Source of the DNA: Actinomadura viridilutea
Lineage (GTDB): Bacteria > Actinomycetota > Actinomycetes > Streptosporangiales > Streptosporangiaceae
NCBI GenBank assembly: GCA_003001795.1
Contig: PVNI01000005.1
Location: 62,001-126,000, forward strand
Direction of reading: 5' to 3'
DNA length: 64,000 bases
Part shown: in pieces, positions 34,466 through 42,311 of the stretch
Numbering within the stretch: position 1 is the first letter of the stretch
Layout: each line of letters opens with the position of its first letter
Notes under the pieces: generated by a model
Told to the model about the DNA's origin: nothing
The model's input: only the letters and a program-made list of their open reading frames with translations
Databases searched by the model: none
Program-made: the position numbers and the translations under genes

Positions 34466-35610
34466 CGGTAGACGCTCCCGATCGCCAGGATGTCGGGATG
34501 CGCCGGGGTGAGGGGGCGCATCAGCGCGTTCAGGGCGCGCTTGACGCGACGCGGGACGTTCGGGCCGAGCCGCACCTGCTCCAGGCGCGTCGCGGTCGCG
34601 CTCACCCGGGCCAGCAGTGCCTTGGCGCCGCGCCCGGTGATGCCCGAGTGGGCCAGGTCGAGCGTGCGCAGGGGGCTGCCGGGGAGGGCGTCGGCGAGCG
34701 CGGCCGCGCCTTCGTCTCCGGTGGCGTTGGCCGGTGCGCCGAGTGCGCGTTGCGAACGCGGACGTCCCAGATTGAGCGCTTCGATGCCGTCGAGGGCGTC
34801 CGCCAGTGCGCGTGCTCCGACGGGGCCGATGCCGTTGCCGCCGAGTCCGAGCCGGACGGGGCGCTGCGGGTCTGCCGCCTCGGCAAGAGCGGCGGCGCCC
34901 GCGTCGCCCAGGTGACTCGCCGAGAGGTACAGTTCGCGGACGCCGGCGTCGCGGATGAGCGCGGCGAGCAGCGGCGCCGCGTCGGCGGCGAGGCCGTTGC
35001 CTCCCAGAAAGAGGCGTTCCACCGGTTGCGGGCGTGCTGTCAGCGCGTCCAGCAGCGTGCGCAGACCGTCCACGGTGATGCCGGTGTTGACCAGGTCGAG
35101 GGTGCGGATTGCGGTGTTGCGGCGCAGCATGGCCGCGAGCGCCCGTATGCCCTCGTCGCAGAGGGGGTTGCGTTTGAGCCAGACGGCCCGGACGGTGTCG
35201 TCGTCGGCGAGCTTTTCAGCAAGCGCGGCCGCGCCCTCGCCGTCGATGCGGTTGCAGCCCAGGTACAGCGTTCGGACGCCGTGTCCGGGGACGAGTGCTC
35301 GGGCGATGGCGCGCGCGCCGTCGTTCCCCATGGCGTTGGTGCCCAGCAGGAGGTGCACGGCGTGCGGCGACACGGCGGCCACGGGCATCAGCCGCTCGAC
35401 CCCTTCCGCCCCGAGGCCCTGCTTGCACAGGTCGACACGGCCGTCCGGCCGCAGCGTTCCCAGCGGGAACGTCTCGTCGCCGTCGACCGCCGCCGCGTCC
35501 CCCAGGCGGGCCAGCAGCGGCTCCAGGTCGGCGGGGTCGGCCGCCGGAACGTCCGGGGCGTCGATGGCGGGGCAACGTACCGGGGCGGGCCGTGTCCGAG
35601 GATCTGTCAT
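34462..35610 (-). CDS. Leucine-rich-repeat protein, ribonuclease-inhibitor type
   Basis: A 382-residue protein built from about nine 28-residue LRRs of the RNase-inhibitor/NLR class (for example VRTLYLGCNRIDGEGAAALA, then IRTLDLVNTGITVDGLRTLL and LRTLDLAHSGITGRGAKALL). No enzyme domain, signal peptide or membrane helix is seen. In the operon it lies between the SDR-like protein and the ankyrin protein with ATGA-type overlaps. It is probably the recognition or scaffold subunit. Confidence 0.85.
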   Translation of the reverse strand: MTDPRTRPAPVRCPAIDAPDVPAADPADLEPLLARLGDAAAVDGDETFPLGTLRPDGRVDLCKQGLGAEGVERLMPVAAVSPHAVHLLLGTNAMGNDGARAIARALVPGHGVRTLYLGCNRIDGEGAAALAEKLADDDTVRAVWLKRNPLCDEGIRALAAMLRRNTAIRTLDLVNTGITVDGLRTLLDALTARPQPVERLFLGGNGLAADAAPLLAALIRDAGVRELYLSASHLGDAGAAALAEAADPQRPVRLGLGGNGIGPVGARALADALDGIEALNLGRPRSQRALGAPANATGDEGAAALADALPGSPLRTLDLAHSGITGRGAKALLARVSATATRLEQVRLGPNVPRRVKRALNALMRPLTPAHPDILAIGSVYR

Positions 35611-37001
35611 CACCACTCCACCGGGCGGTAGTCCTTGAGGAACAGTCCGTGGACGGGCTCGCCGCGCACACCCCGCACGATCGGGTCGTACACGCGCGCG
35701 GCCCCGTCGATGACGTCCAGCGGCGGGCGGAACCCCAGCGCGCGCTGCGCCATCCGGCTCGGATGGGGCCGCTCGTCGGTGACCCAGCCGGTGTCCACGC
35801 TGTTCATGTAGATGCCGGACGCGGCGTAGTCGTCGGCCGACGTCCGGGTCATCATGTTCAGCGCCGCCTTGGCCATGTTGGTGTGCGGGTGCCGGACGGT
35901 CTTGGACGACCGCGAGAAGCTGCCCTCCATCGCCGACACCTGCACCACGTACCGGTCCGGGTGCGGCGACGCCTCCATCAGCCCACGCAGCCGCGACGTC
36001 AGCAGGAACGGCACGAAGGCGTTGACCACGTGCACCTCCAGCCACTCGACGGGCGGCACCTCCGCGAGCCGCAGCACCCAGCTGTTGCGGTCGCGCAGGT
36101 CGAGCGGCTGGCCGGTCTCGTCCGTGCGCCCCGCCGGGAACAGGGCCTCCCAGCCCCCGTCCGGCAGAACCTCCGGGGCGGCCGGTCCGGCCGTCAGCGC
36201 CGGGCGGCAGGCGCCGGTGACGGTCACGGCCGCGGCGCCGCCGGTCAGCGCGCGCTCCTCGGCGGCGCGGACCTCGCGGTGATAGGCGGGCGGACGGCGG
36301 ATCGTCTGCGCGGCGTTGTTGACCAGGATGTCGAGGTGGTCGAACCGCCGGTGCACCAGGTCGATGAGGTCGGCGACGGCGGGCAGGTCCAGGAAGTCGA
36401 CGCCGTGGACGTGCAGCCGGTGCAGCCAGTCGTCCGCGTCGGCCACGGCGGCGAACCGGCGCGCCGCGTCCCGCGGGAACCGGGTCGTCACCATCACCTC
36501 GGCACCGTCGCGCAGCAGCTTCAGCGCCGTGTGGAAACCGATCTTCACCCGGCCTCCGGTGACCAGGGCGCGGCGTCCGCGCAGGTCGACGCGGGCGTGA
36601 CGGCGGACGGCGTTCTCGTGCGCGCACTCCGGGCACATCAGGTGGTACTCCGGGTGCACCCGCCGGTAGGGCGCCTTGCACACGTAGCAGCGCCGCGCGC
36701 GGATCAGCTGCCGCGACGGCGTCGCAGGCCGGTCGCCGGGCTCGAGCCGCTGCTCGGGGTGAGGCGAGGGGTCTTGCTCGCGGTGGCGTTCGGACGCGGC
36801 CAGGGCCTCCCGGTCATGCCGCTGCCGCTCCTTGCGTCGTGCCGCCTTGCGGGCCTTCTTGCCCGCCCGGTACACGTCGGCCGCGGCGCGCTGGACCCGC
36901 ACCCAGCGCGGATCGCCCGGTTCCGCCGCACCCGCCCGCTCCAGCACCCGCAGGCACGTGTCGATGTCGGCCTGCGTCGGCTCCGAGTCGATCGACGCCA
37001 C
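35610..37001 (-). CDS. Zinc-ribbon SDR-like protein lacking the catalytic Tyr
   Basis: A 463-residue first gene of the operon. Residues 1-90 are helical and charged; Cys105, 108, 123 and 126 form a CxxC-14-CxxC zinc ribbon (CYVC, CPEC); the Rossmann SDR domain follows with TGGRVKIG at 148-155 and LVNNAAQT near 227-234. Active-site Ser356 (QVSAMEG) and Lys378 (NMAK) are present, but the Tyr position, four before the Lys, is Thr374. It probably binds NAD(P) or RNA/DNA without acting as a normal dehydrogenase. GTG 37001 has GGGGGAGG 7 nt upstream. The two tRNA-like genes end 33 nt before this start. Confidence 0.82.
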   Translation of the reverse strand: MASIDSEPTQADIDTCLRVLERAGAAEPGDPRWVRVQRAAADVYRAGKKARKAARRKERQRHDREALAASERHREQDPSPHPEQRLEPGDRPATPSRQLIRARRCYVCKAPYRRVHPEYHLMCPECAHENAVRRHARVDLRGRRALVTGGRVKIGFHTALKLLRDGAEVMVTTRFPRDAARRFAAVADADDWLHRLHVHGVDFLDLPAVADLIDLVHRRFDHLDILVNNAAQTIRRPPAYHREVRAAEERALTGGAAAVTVTGACRPALTAGPAAPEVLPDGGWEALFPAGRTDETGQPLDLRDRNSWVLRLAEVPPVEWLEVHVVNAFVPFLLTSRLRGLMEASPHPDRYVVQVSAMEGSFSRSSKTVRHPHTNMAKAALNMMTRTSADDYAASGIYMNSVDTGWVTDERPHPSRMAQRALGFRPPLDVIDGAARVYDPIVRGVRGEPVHGLFLKDYRPVEW

Positions 37002-37033
37002 CGCGCTGCCTCCCCCACGGACGGAACGGGGCG

Positions 37034-37106
37034 ATGGACCGGCCGGATTCGAACCGGCGTCCTCCCGCTGAGAAAGCGGGCGCGACGACCTCTGCGCTAC
37101 GGCCCA
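37034..37106 (-). tRNA. tRNA-like gene 1 (loop anticodon position TCT)
   Basis: Minus strand. Acceptor strands TGGGCCG/CGGTCCA, D-arm GCG-CAGAGGTCGT-CGC, anticodon stem CCCGC/GCGGG around TTTCTCA, variable AGGAC, T-arm GCCGG-TTCGAAT-CCGGC. Position 34-36 is TCT (Arg) but position 37 is C, which is unusual. No CCA is encoded. D-arm, variable loop and T-arm are identical to tRNA-like gene 2. It lies in the leader of the five-gene operon. Confidence 0.65.
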
Positions 37107-37183
37107 TCACCGGCGGGAAGCCTAGCGACCAAATCTGACAAACTTCCTCGGATTTATCCCCGCCTCAGGGGGCAACGGTTTCG

Positions 37184-37258
37184 TGGCGAGCCGGCCGGAT
37201 TCGAACCGGCGTCCTCCGAGTTGTCAACTCGGCGCGACGACCTCTGCGCTACGACCCG
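37184..37258 (-). tRNA. tRNA-like gene 2 (anticodon GAC, Val by code)
   Basis: Minus strand. Acceptor GGGTCG/CGGCTC (6-7 bp with wobble pairs), identical D-arm, variable loop and T-arm to gene 1, anticodon stem CCGAG/CTCGG around TTGACAA, anticodon GAC. GCCA follows the 6-bp acceptor reading. The body does not resemble the usual actinomycete tRNA-Val. Confidence 0.65.
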
Positions 37259-37578
37259 CCGCCCGGCAGCATAACGGCGGCACCGCACGAACAGCCGCCA
37301 GCGACGCCTCGTTCCCGCCGTCCACCCACAACGGCGCGGCTGCTTAGCCCCCGCAAGCTGCTGACCAAGCGGCACTAAGCGGTATCGAGTGCGGCTGCAC
37401 CACGCCGCGTCCAGCGACCGCATCCTGGTGACCGCGCGGGCCGATCTGCCTTCACCGGACCGTCTGGGCCCTCTCCCCTACAGCGCGACTACCTCATGCC
37501 CCTCGTTCGGTAGGCGCGGAGACGCGGCGCGCGCGTGTACGGCGGCATAGCCACGGAGAGGTGGGGCACCATCGGGTC
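37259..37578. other. Intergenic region upstream of the tRNA-like genes
   Basis: About 320 bases between divergent units. A TATGCT just upstream of tRNA-like gene 2 on the minus strand (complement of about 37268-37273) may be its -10. No gene is seen. Confidence 0.4.
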
Positions 37579-37944
37579 ATGAGCGATCCGGCGAAGCCCA
37601 GGGTGCGCCGAGCCTACGAGCCGCGCGAACCTGAGGACGGTACGCGCGTCCTGGTGGACCGTCTCTGGCCTCGTGGGCTGTCCAAGGAGGACGCGGACGT
37701 CGACGTGTGGCTCAAGGAAGTCGCCCCGTCCACCGAACTGCGCCGCTGGTACGGCCACGACCCGGCCCGCTACGACGAGTTCTGCCGCCGGTACGAGGCC
37801 GAGCTCGCCGACCCCGAGCACTCCGAGGCCTTGAAGCGGCTCCGCGACCTCGCCGCGTCCGGGCCCCTGACCCTGCTCACCGCCACCAAGGACGTCGAGC
37901 ACAGCCAGCTCCCGACCCTCCTCAAGGCCTTGTCGCGCTCCTAG
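37579..37944 (+). CDS. DUF488 family protein
   Basis: A 121-residue protein with the DUF488 signature VLVDRLWPRGLSKEDADVDV near 25-44, WLKEVAPSTELRRWYGHDP near 45-63, and LLTATKDVEHSQ near the end. The family is widespread and functionally uncharacterised. It stands alone. ATG 37579 is the first Met with protein-like codon use; the ribosome site is weak. Confidence 0.82.
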   Translation: MSDPAKPRVRRAYEPREPEDGTRVLVDRLWPRGLSKEDADVDVWLKEVAPSTELRRWYGHDPARYDEFCRRYEAELADPEHSEALKRLRDLAASGPLTLLTATKDVEHSQLPTLLKALSRS

Positions 37945-38450
37945 ATCAGGCTCTGGGACGTTCACACGGTGGGCTGAGGACCGCGCTCCACCTGGCGTGC
38001 GAGCACGGCGCGGGTGCTGACGCTGCTGATGACCGGCGGTCAGCCCGTTCTGGAGCGGATCGACGTGCCGCGGATGGGACATGCCATCCACGCAGCCGGC
38101 CTGATCTAGTTCGGGCCGACACGTCTTCAGCTCTCGCCCGAACCGCGCGTCCCGGCGCAACCGGGGGATCGGCTGCACGAGATTCCCGTGGGTGGTCGGT
38201 GTCCGGTGTTCTGCGCGCTGGATCACCGGCGACGCCATGCCGTCGAGTGCAGCATCTACCGGCTCGAACGGCACCGCGCCGCAGCCACGCGGGAAGTGAG
38301 CCGAATCGGTCCACCGCGCAACGTGCTGCCGACAGCGGTATATGTCGGTGCTCAGAACTGATGCCTAGCTCGTGGCTCAGCGCATGGGCCGTTGTGTCAG
38401 TGGCGTCTGCTCTACTTCCGGACCGTCCGACCTGTGAGTGGGAGGATTCG
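37945..38450. other. Gene-poor interval with the leader of the next gene
   Basis: No gene is supported between 37945 and 38370. From about 38378 the sequence is shared with a second copy near 39057, forming the upstream part of the duplicated cassette. Confidence 0.4.
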
Positions 38451-38933
38451 GTGGGTGTTCTTGTCGACTACTTCCGCGCGACGGACTCTGAAACAGTGGT
38501 GCGAGCGCTCGAACGCACCGATGGCCACTCACCGGTAGGCGGCGAGCACTCCATCTTCGACGGAGTCGAAACCAAGAACGTGGATCCGCCGATCGCTCTG
38601 GGGACACTGATCGCGGCCATCAGACGGGTGCCATGGCACGGGGACTTGGTTCACGAAACGCCGGTATGGCCAACCAGTCCGGGCCCGGACGGCCCTCAGT
38701 TTGACGACGACTGGCCAGGGCCGTGGGTATTGCACCTGGACGTCGGGGTGCGGGACACGCTGGCGGGAGTGCGCGACGCCGATATACCGCGGCTGGCCGC
38801 CGAGTGGGCACAGGCGGAGGAGCTCGACCAAGCGAACCCCGAGGACTTGCGGCCGCTCATCGAAGAGCTGGTCCAGCTCGCCAGAAACGCCCGTGACGCG
38901 GGCGAACAGCTCTATTGCTGGTGCTGCGTCTAA
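38451..38933 (+). CDS. Conserved actinomycete hypothetical protein (160 aa)
   Basis: A 160-residue cytoplasmic protein starting MGVLVDYFRATDSETVVRAL, with VDPPIALGTLIAAI in the middle and ending ARDAGEQLYCWCCV. The MGVLxDYFxA start and the RLYCWVCV-like end define a family common in Streptomyces and relatives; no function is known. GTG 38451 follows GGGAGG at 5 nt. A truncated copy of its leader and first 20 codons lies 0.67 kb downstream. Confidence 0.75.
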   Translation: MGVLVDYFRATDSETVVRALERTDGHSPVGGEHSIFDGVETKNVDPPIALGTLIAAIRRVPWHGDLVHETPVWPTSPGPDGPQFDDDWPGPWVLHLDVGVRDTLAGVRDADIPRLAAEWAQAEELDQANPEDLRPLIEELVQLARNARDAGEQLYCWCCV

Positions 38934-39676
38934 TCAGCCAGCCCTGCACCGCCGTCGACCTATGCCATGTCGACGTACCAACTACCCCCCGCGCCCCATG
39001 CTCGCGACGACCACGCCCGGGGCGGCGCTGCGAAGCACTGCCCAGCCGGTTGATCAGCGCGCAGGCCATTGTCAGAGGCGTTTGCTCTACTTCCGGACCA
39101 TCCGGCTTGCAGGCCGGTGGGTGTTCTCTACGACTGCTTCCCCGTATTGGACCCGGAAGCGGTGGTGCGAGTCGACGTAATGCGCCTCGGCGTGGGTCAG
39201 TGTGGCGGGGACTTATGTCTTGCGGGCGGGGGTGCCGTGTGCGGTCACGTCTGAGACGGGGCCGTCGCGCGGGAGCAGTGAGTGCTGCGGGCCACATCTT
39301 TGATCTCGGGCAAGGTAGATCCACACCGCATGCCCCGCACGTACACCTCATCGTGACGGGGAAGCCGCACGGTCCCCCCCGCACCGCGAGTCGATCCTGC
39401 GCGCCTGTGCGCAGCGGCCGCTGGTCGCCGAAGCACCAGGCCGCCGACTGTCCTGCGGTACGGGACGGAACGGCGGCGGGCCAGCGGCCTGCCGACGGGC
39501 TGTCGGCAGGCCGCTGCACGGGCTCATGCTCGAGCCACCTCACCGCTCCGCCCCGGCGCCGGCTCATGCAGACGGCCGAAACACGGGGTCGGCTGGCACG
39601 TCGTCCGCATCCCGACCGAGCCTCTCCGCTGAGCAGGGCCGTCCCGCTCTGAGGGGCGCCTGGCGCGGACGTGCGG
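38934..39676. other. Gene-poor interval with a truncated paralogue
   Basis: Apart from the truncated copy at 39117 nothing coding is supported. The stretch 39260-39670 holds only shadows of low quality. Confidence 0.4.
39117..39254 (+). pseudogene. Truncated paralogue of the 160-aa gene
   Basis: GTG 39117 opens MGVLYDCFPVLDPEAVVRVD, parallel to the intact copy at 38451, and then loses homology. About 60 bases before the start are also shared (TTGCTCTACTTCCGGACC in this copy, TCTGCTCTACTTCCGGACC in the other). Confidence 0.6.
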
Positions 39677-40858
39677 TCAGCTGGACCGGGTGGGGCGGCC
39701 GCCCAGGAATTCGTTGCGGGCGATGACGGCCGTGTCGGGGTTGTCGCTGAACAGGGCGTCGATGCCGGCGCGGTAGAAGGCGTCGTACTCCTTCAGCGCC
39801 TTCCCGTAGTCGCCGGGCGCGGTGCCGGTGCGCAGGTCGGTCGGCAGGAACTGGTTCTCGTTGCGGAACGTGTACGGGGCGACCTTGAGTCCGGCGGCGT
39901 GGGCGTTCTTCACCAGGGGGCTCGGGGTGCCGAGCGAGCCGTCGGACTTGAGGGGGATGACGAGGTTCTTGTCCGGGCCGATCCAGTCGGCGTAGGACGC
40001 GACCTCCTTGAGCCCCGCGGGAGTGATCATCTCGGCGTAGGTGGGGCCCTTGCCGTTCGCGATGGTGTCGTAGGGGGCTCCGGTCGCGGAGATGGTCTGG
40101 AGCAGGGGGACGCGCACCTGCTTGTCGATGATGCGCAGGGAGGTCGGCTCGAACGACTGGACGATCGCCCGCCCGTCGGGGCGGTCGAGGCCGTTGCGCT
40201 TGAGCGTCGTGGCGAGGGCGCCCTCCAGCGGCAGGCCGATCGAGCGGAAGTACGTGGGGTGCTTCATCTCGGGGATGATCGAGATGCGCCGGTGGTGCTC
40301 GCGGCTCAGCCGTTCGGCCAGGTCGATGACCTCCTGCAGGGTGGGCACCTGGTAGCGGCCGTCGTAGAGGGTGTTGTGCTGCCGGACGTCGGGCAGCCGT
40401 TCGACCGCGCGCAGCGACTTCAGCTCGGCGAGGGTGAAGTCTTCGGTGAACCAGCCGGTGACCTTCTGCCCGTCGATGGTCTTGGTGGTCTTGCGGGAGG
40501 CGAACTCGGGGCGCTGCGCCACGTCGGTGGTGCTGCCGATCTCGTTCTCGTGCCGGGCGACGAGCACGCCGTCCTTGGTCGGCACCAGGTCGGGCTCGAT
40601 GTAGTCGGCGCCCATGCGGACGGCCAGCTCGTACGACGCCGTGGTGTGCTCGGGACGGTAGCCGGCCGCGCCCCGGTGGCCGAGGACGAGCGGTCCCCGC
40701 GCGGGCACCGTGGCGACGGCGGCGGTCTCGGCCGGTGCGGCGGGCGCGACGCTCGGCGCGGCCTGGGCGGCGCCGACGGCCAGTACGGGCGGCAGCAGCG
40801 CTCCCGCCACGATGACCGCGCGCCGTCTGATCGTCTTCGTCGCCCGTCCGTCGCTCAT
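39677..40858 (-). CDS. Secreted glycerophosphodiester phosphodiesterase, second copy
   Basis: A 393-residue exported GDPD. A Tat/Sec-type N-terminus (RRRAVIVAGALLPPVLAVGA, cut near AQA) is followed by LVLGHRGAAGYRPEHTTAS with HRG and a metal Glu, YIEPDLVPTKDGVLVARHE, and EMKHPTYF. This is the longer GlpQ type with an insert (TTKTIDGQKVTGWFTEDFTL), unlike the shorter copy at 16.3 kb. Twin-arginine-like RRR before the hydrophobic part suggests Tat export. ATG 40858 follows GAGAGGAG at about 6 nt. Confidence 0.88.
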   Translation of the reverse strand: MSDGRATKTIRRRAVIVAGALLPPVLAVGAAQAAPSVAPAAPAETAAVATVPARGPLVLGHRGAAGYRPEHTTASYELAVRMGADYIEPDLVPTKDGVLVARHENEIGSTTDVAQRPEFASRKTTKTIDGQKVTGWFTEDFTLAELKSLRAVERLPDVRQHNTLYDGRYQVPTLQEVIDLAERLSREHHRRISIIPEMKHPTYFRSIGLPLEGALATTLKRNGLDRPDGRAIVQSFEPTSLRIIDKQVRVPLLQTISATGAPYDTIANGKGPTYAEMITPAGLKEVASYADWIGPDKNLVIPLKSDGSLGTPSPLVKNAHAAGLKVAPYTFRNENQFLPTDLRTGTAPGDYGKALKEYDAFYRAGIDALFSDNPDTAVIARNEFLGGRPTRSS

Positions 40859-41086
40859 GCCAGCTCCTCTCCGTGCGGCGCTTGCCGACATCGCTCGTCG
40901 GGTGATCACTGCCGCCGGACCTTAACGAGCGGTGCGGGGGCGGACCAGGATGCGGCCGATGACGGACAGGCGAACGTTGCCCGCCGACCGGGTGAACGGG
41001 CCGCCGGAGGCGGCGCGGACGGTGTCGCGGTCGCGGGACGATCGGGTAGAAGCGGGTCGTCGGGGTCGTACGGCAAGGAGGCGACG

Positions 41087-41659
41087 GTGGAGCGGGTGGC
41101 GGGGTTCCTGTACGAGATGGGGCTGCTCAAGCGGTACAAGCGGACGGGGTGGCTGGTCGCGGGGGTGCGCGATCCGGAGAGCATCGCGGAGCACTCGTTC
41201 CGCGCCGCGGTCATCGCGAGCGTGCTCGCGGTGATGGAGGGCGCCGACCCCGCGCGGGCCGCGCTGCTCAGCCTGTTCCACGACACTCAGGAGACCCGGC
41301 TCACCGACATCCCGTACCTGGCCAGGCCGTATGTGACGAGGACGGGCAACGAGGAGGTCACCGCGCATCAGGTGCGCGGCCTTCCCGAGGCGGTCGCCGA
41401 CATGGTCACCGGGGTGGTCGCCGAGTACGAGGGCAGGGCGAGCGCGGAGGCCGTGTGCGCGCGGGACGCCGACAAGCTCGAATGCCTGCTCCAGGCGGTC
41501 GAGTACCGGGAGCAGGGAAACCAGAACACCCAGGGGTGGATCGACAGTTCGCTGGAGCAGCTGCAGACCGAGTCCGCCAAGCGGCTGGCGCGTCACGCGC
41601 TGGAGACGGGGTCGCTGGAGTGGCTGGGCCGGGCGATGAACGGAGACGACCCTAGTTAA
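41087..41659 (+). CDS. HD-domain hydrolase (YfbR/HDDC2-like 5'-nucleotidase)
   Basis: A 190-residue HD protein. Metal ligands are His in IAEHSFRAAVIASVLAV, His-Asp in LSLFHDTQETRLTDI, and Asp in RDADKLECLLQAVEY. The YfbR/HDDC2 group removes phosphate from deoxynucleoside monophosphates with a divalent metal. GTG 41087 has AGGAGG 6 nt upstream. Its stop codon lies within the palindrome that is probably the MarR operator, so it is not part of the MarR unit. Confidence 0.85.
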   Translation: MERVAGFLYEMGLLKRYKRTGWLVAGVRDPESIAEHSFRAAVIASVLAVMEGADPARAALLSLFHDTQETRLTDIPYLARPYVTRTGNEEVTAHQVRGLPEAVADMVTGVVAEYEGRASAEAVCARDADKLECLLQAVEYREQGNQNTQGWIDSSLEQLQTESAKRLARHALETGSLEWLGRAMNGDDPS

Positions 41660-41674
41660 TACATGTATTAACTA
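41653..41674. promoter_or_regulatory. Perfect 22-bp palindrome (MarR operator) upstream of marR
   Basis: Both halves read TAGTTAATACA, giving a perfect 22-bp palindrome 21 bp before the MarR start and over the stop of the HD gene. A related, imperfect site lies at 42260-42281 before hmgA. Confidence 0.8.
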
Positions 41675-41694
41675 TCTGGGGCTAGCCTGGGGGC

Positions 41695-42231
41695 ATGGCG
41701 GATGAGGGCGCCACCGACGGACTGGACTTCTGGTCGTTCGTCGAGTTGGCCGAGCGGAGGTTGGCGGAGGAGTTCGGGTTCCCGCATCGGACGGCCACGC
41801 GGCTGCTGCTGACGCTGAACCGGGCCTCGGCGATCGTCACCTACGACCTGGAGGCGGCGGTGCACCGGCCGCGCGGGCTGTCGTGGGCCGGGTTCCGGCT
41901 GCTGTTCGTGACGTGGCTGGCCGGGCCGCTGGAGCCGGGACGGGCCGCGGCGCTGGCGGGCATGACGCGGGCGGCGGTGTCGAACCTGTCCAAGTCGCTG
42001 GTCGCCGACGGGCTGCTGGCGCGGGCGCCGGGCGAGCGGGACGGCCGCACGGTGACGCTGTCGCTGACCGAGCAGGGCCGCAAGGCGATGCTGGAGGTGT
42101 TCGCCGCGCAGAACGCCCGCGAGCTGGAGTGGACGGACGCGCTGACCGAGACCGAGCAGCGCATTCTGATCATGCTGCTGGACAAGCTCATCGAGGGGCG
42201 GCGGCGGTTCGACGTGCGGGAACGGAGCTGA
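41695..42231 (+). CDS. MarR-family regulator of the homogentisate operon
   Basis: A 178-residue winged-helix regulator. The recognition helix is AALAGMTRAAVSNLSKSLVA near 88-107, and the wing RAPGERDGRTVTLSLTEQGR follows. Ligand-responsive MarR proteins often control catabolic operons lying next to them; hmgA starts 80 bp downstream on the same strand, and matching palindromes precede both genes. Homogentisate or an intermediate is the natural inducer candidate (inference). Confidence 0.82.
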   Translation: MADEGATDGLDFWSFVELAERRLAEEFGFPHRTATRLLLTLNRASAIVTYDLEAAVHRPRGLSWAGFRLLFVTWLAGPLEPGRAAALAGMTRAAVSNLSKSLVADGLLARAPGERDGRTVTLSLTEQGRKAMLEVFAAQNARELEWTDALTETEQRILIMLLDKLIEGRRRFDVRERS

Positions 42232-42259
42232 AGGGGGCTGGCGTCATCCCGAACGGGGT

Positions 42260-42281
42260 GAGATAGTACATGTGTTAACTA
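42260..42281. promoter_or_regulatory. Second MarR site upstream of hmgA
   Basis: The right half TGTGTTAACTA matches TGTATTAACTA of the marR operator with one change; the left half (GAGATAGTACA) is weaker. It lies 31 bp before the hmgA start. Confidence 0.6.
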
Positions 42282-42311
42282 CTTCGCCCGTTCGGCGGGG
42301 AGGAGGACACC

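Noticed and set aside
34462..36681. A 739-codon minus-strand frame covering the LRR gene and most of the SDR gene
   Set aside because: Only its 3' half (the LRR protein from ATG 35610) has protein character; upstream it is an Arg/Pro-rich shadow of the SDR gene in another frame.
37034..37258. The tRNA-like pair as simple terminator hairpins
   Set aside because: Both fold into complete cloverleafs with T-loop TTCGAAT and 7-nt anticodon loops, far more specific than terminators.
39671..41659. A 662-codon plus-strand frame ending in the HD hydrolase
   Set aside because: The first 470 codons are antisense to the secreted GDPD. The real gene starts at GTG 41087 with AGGAGG.
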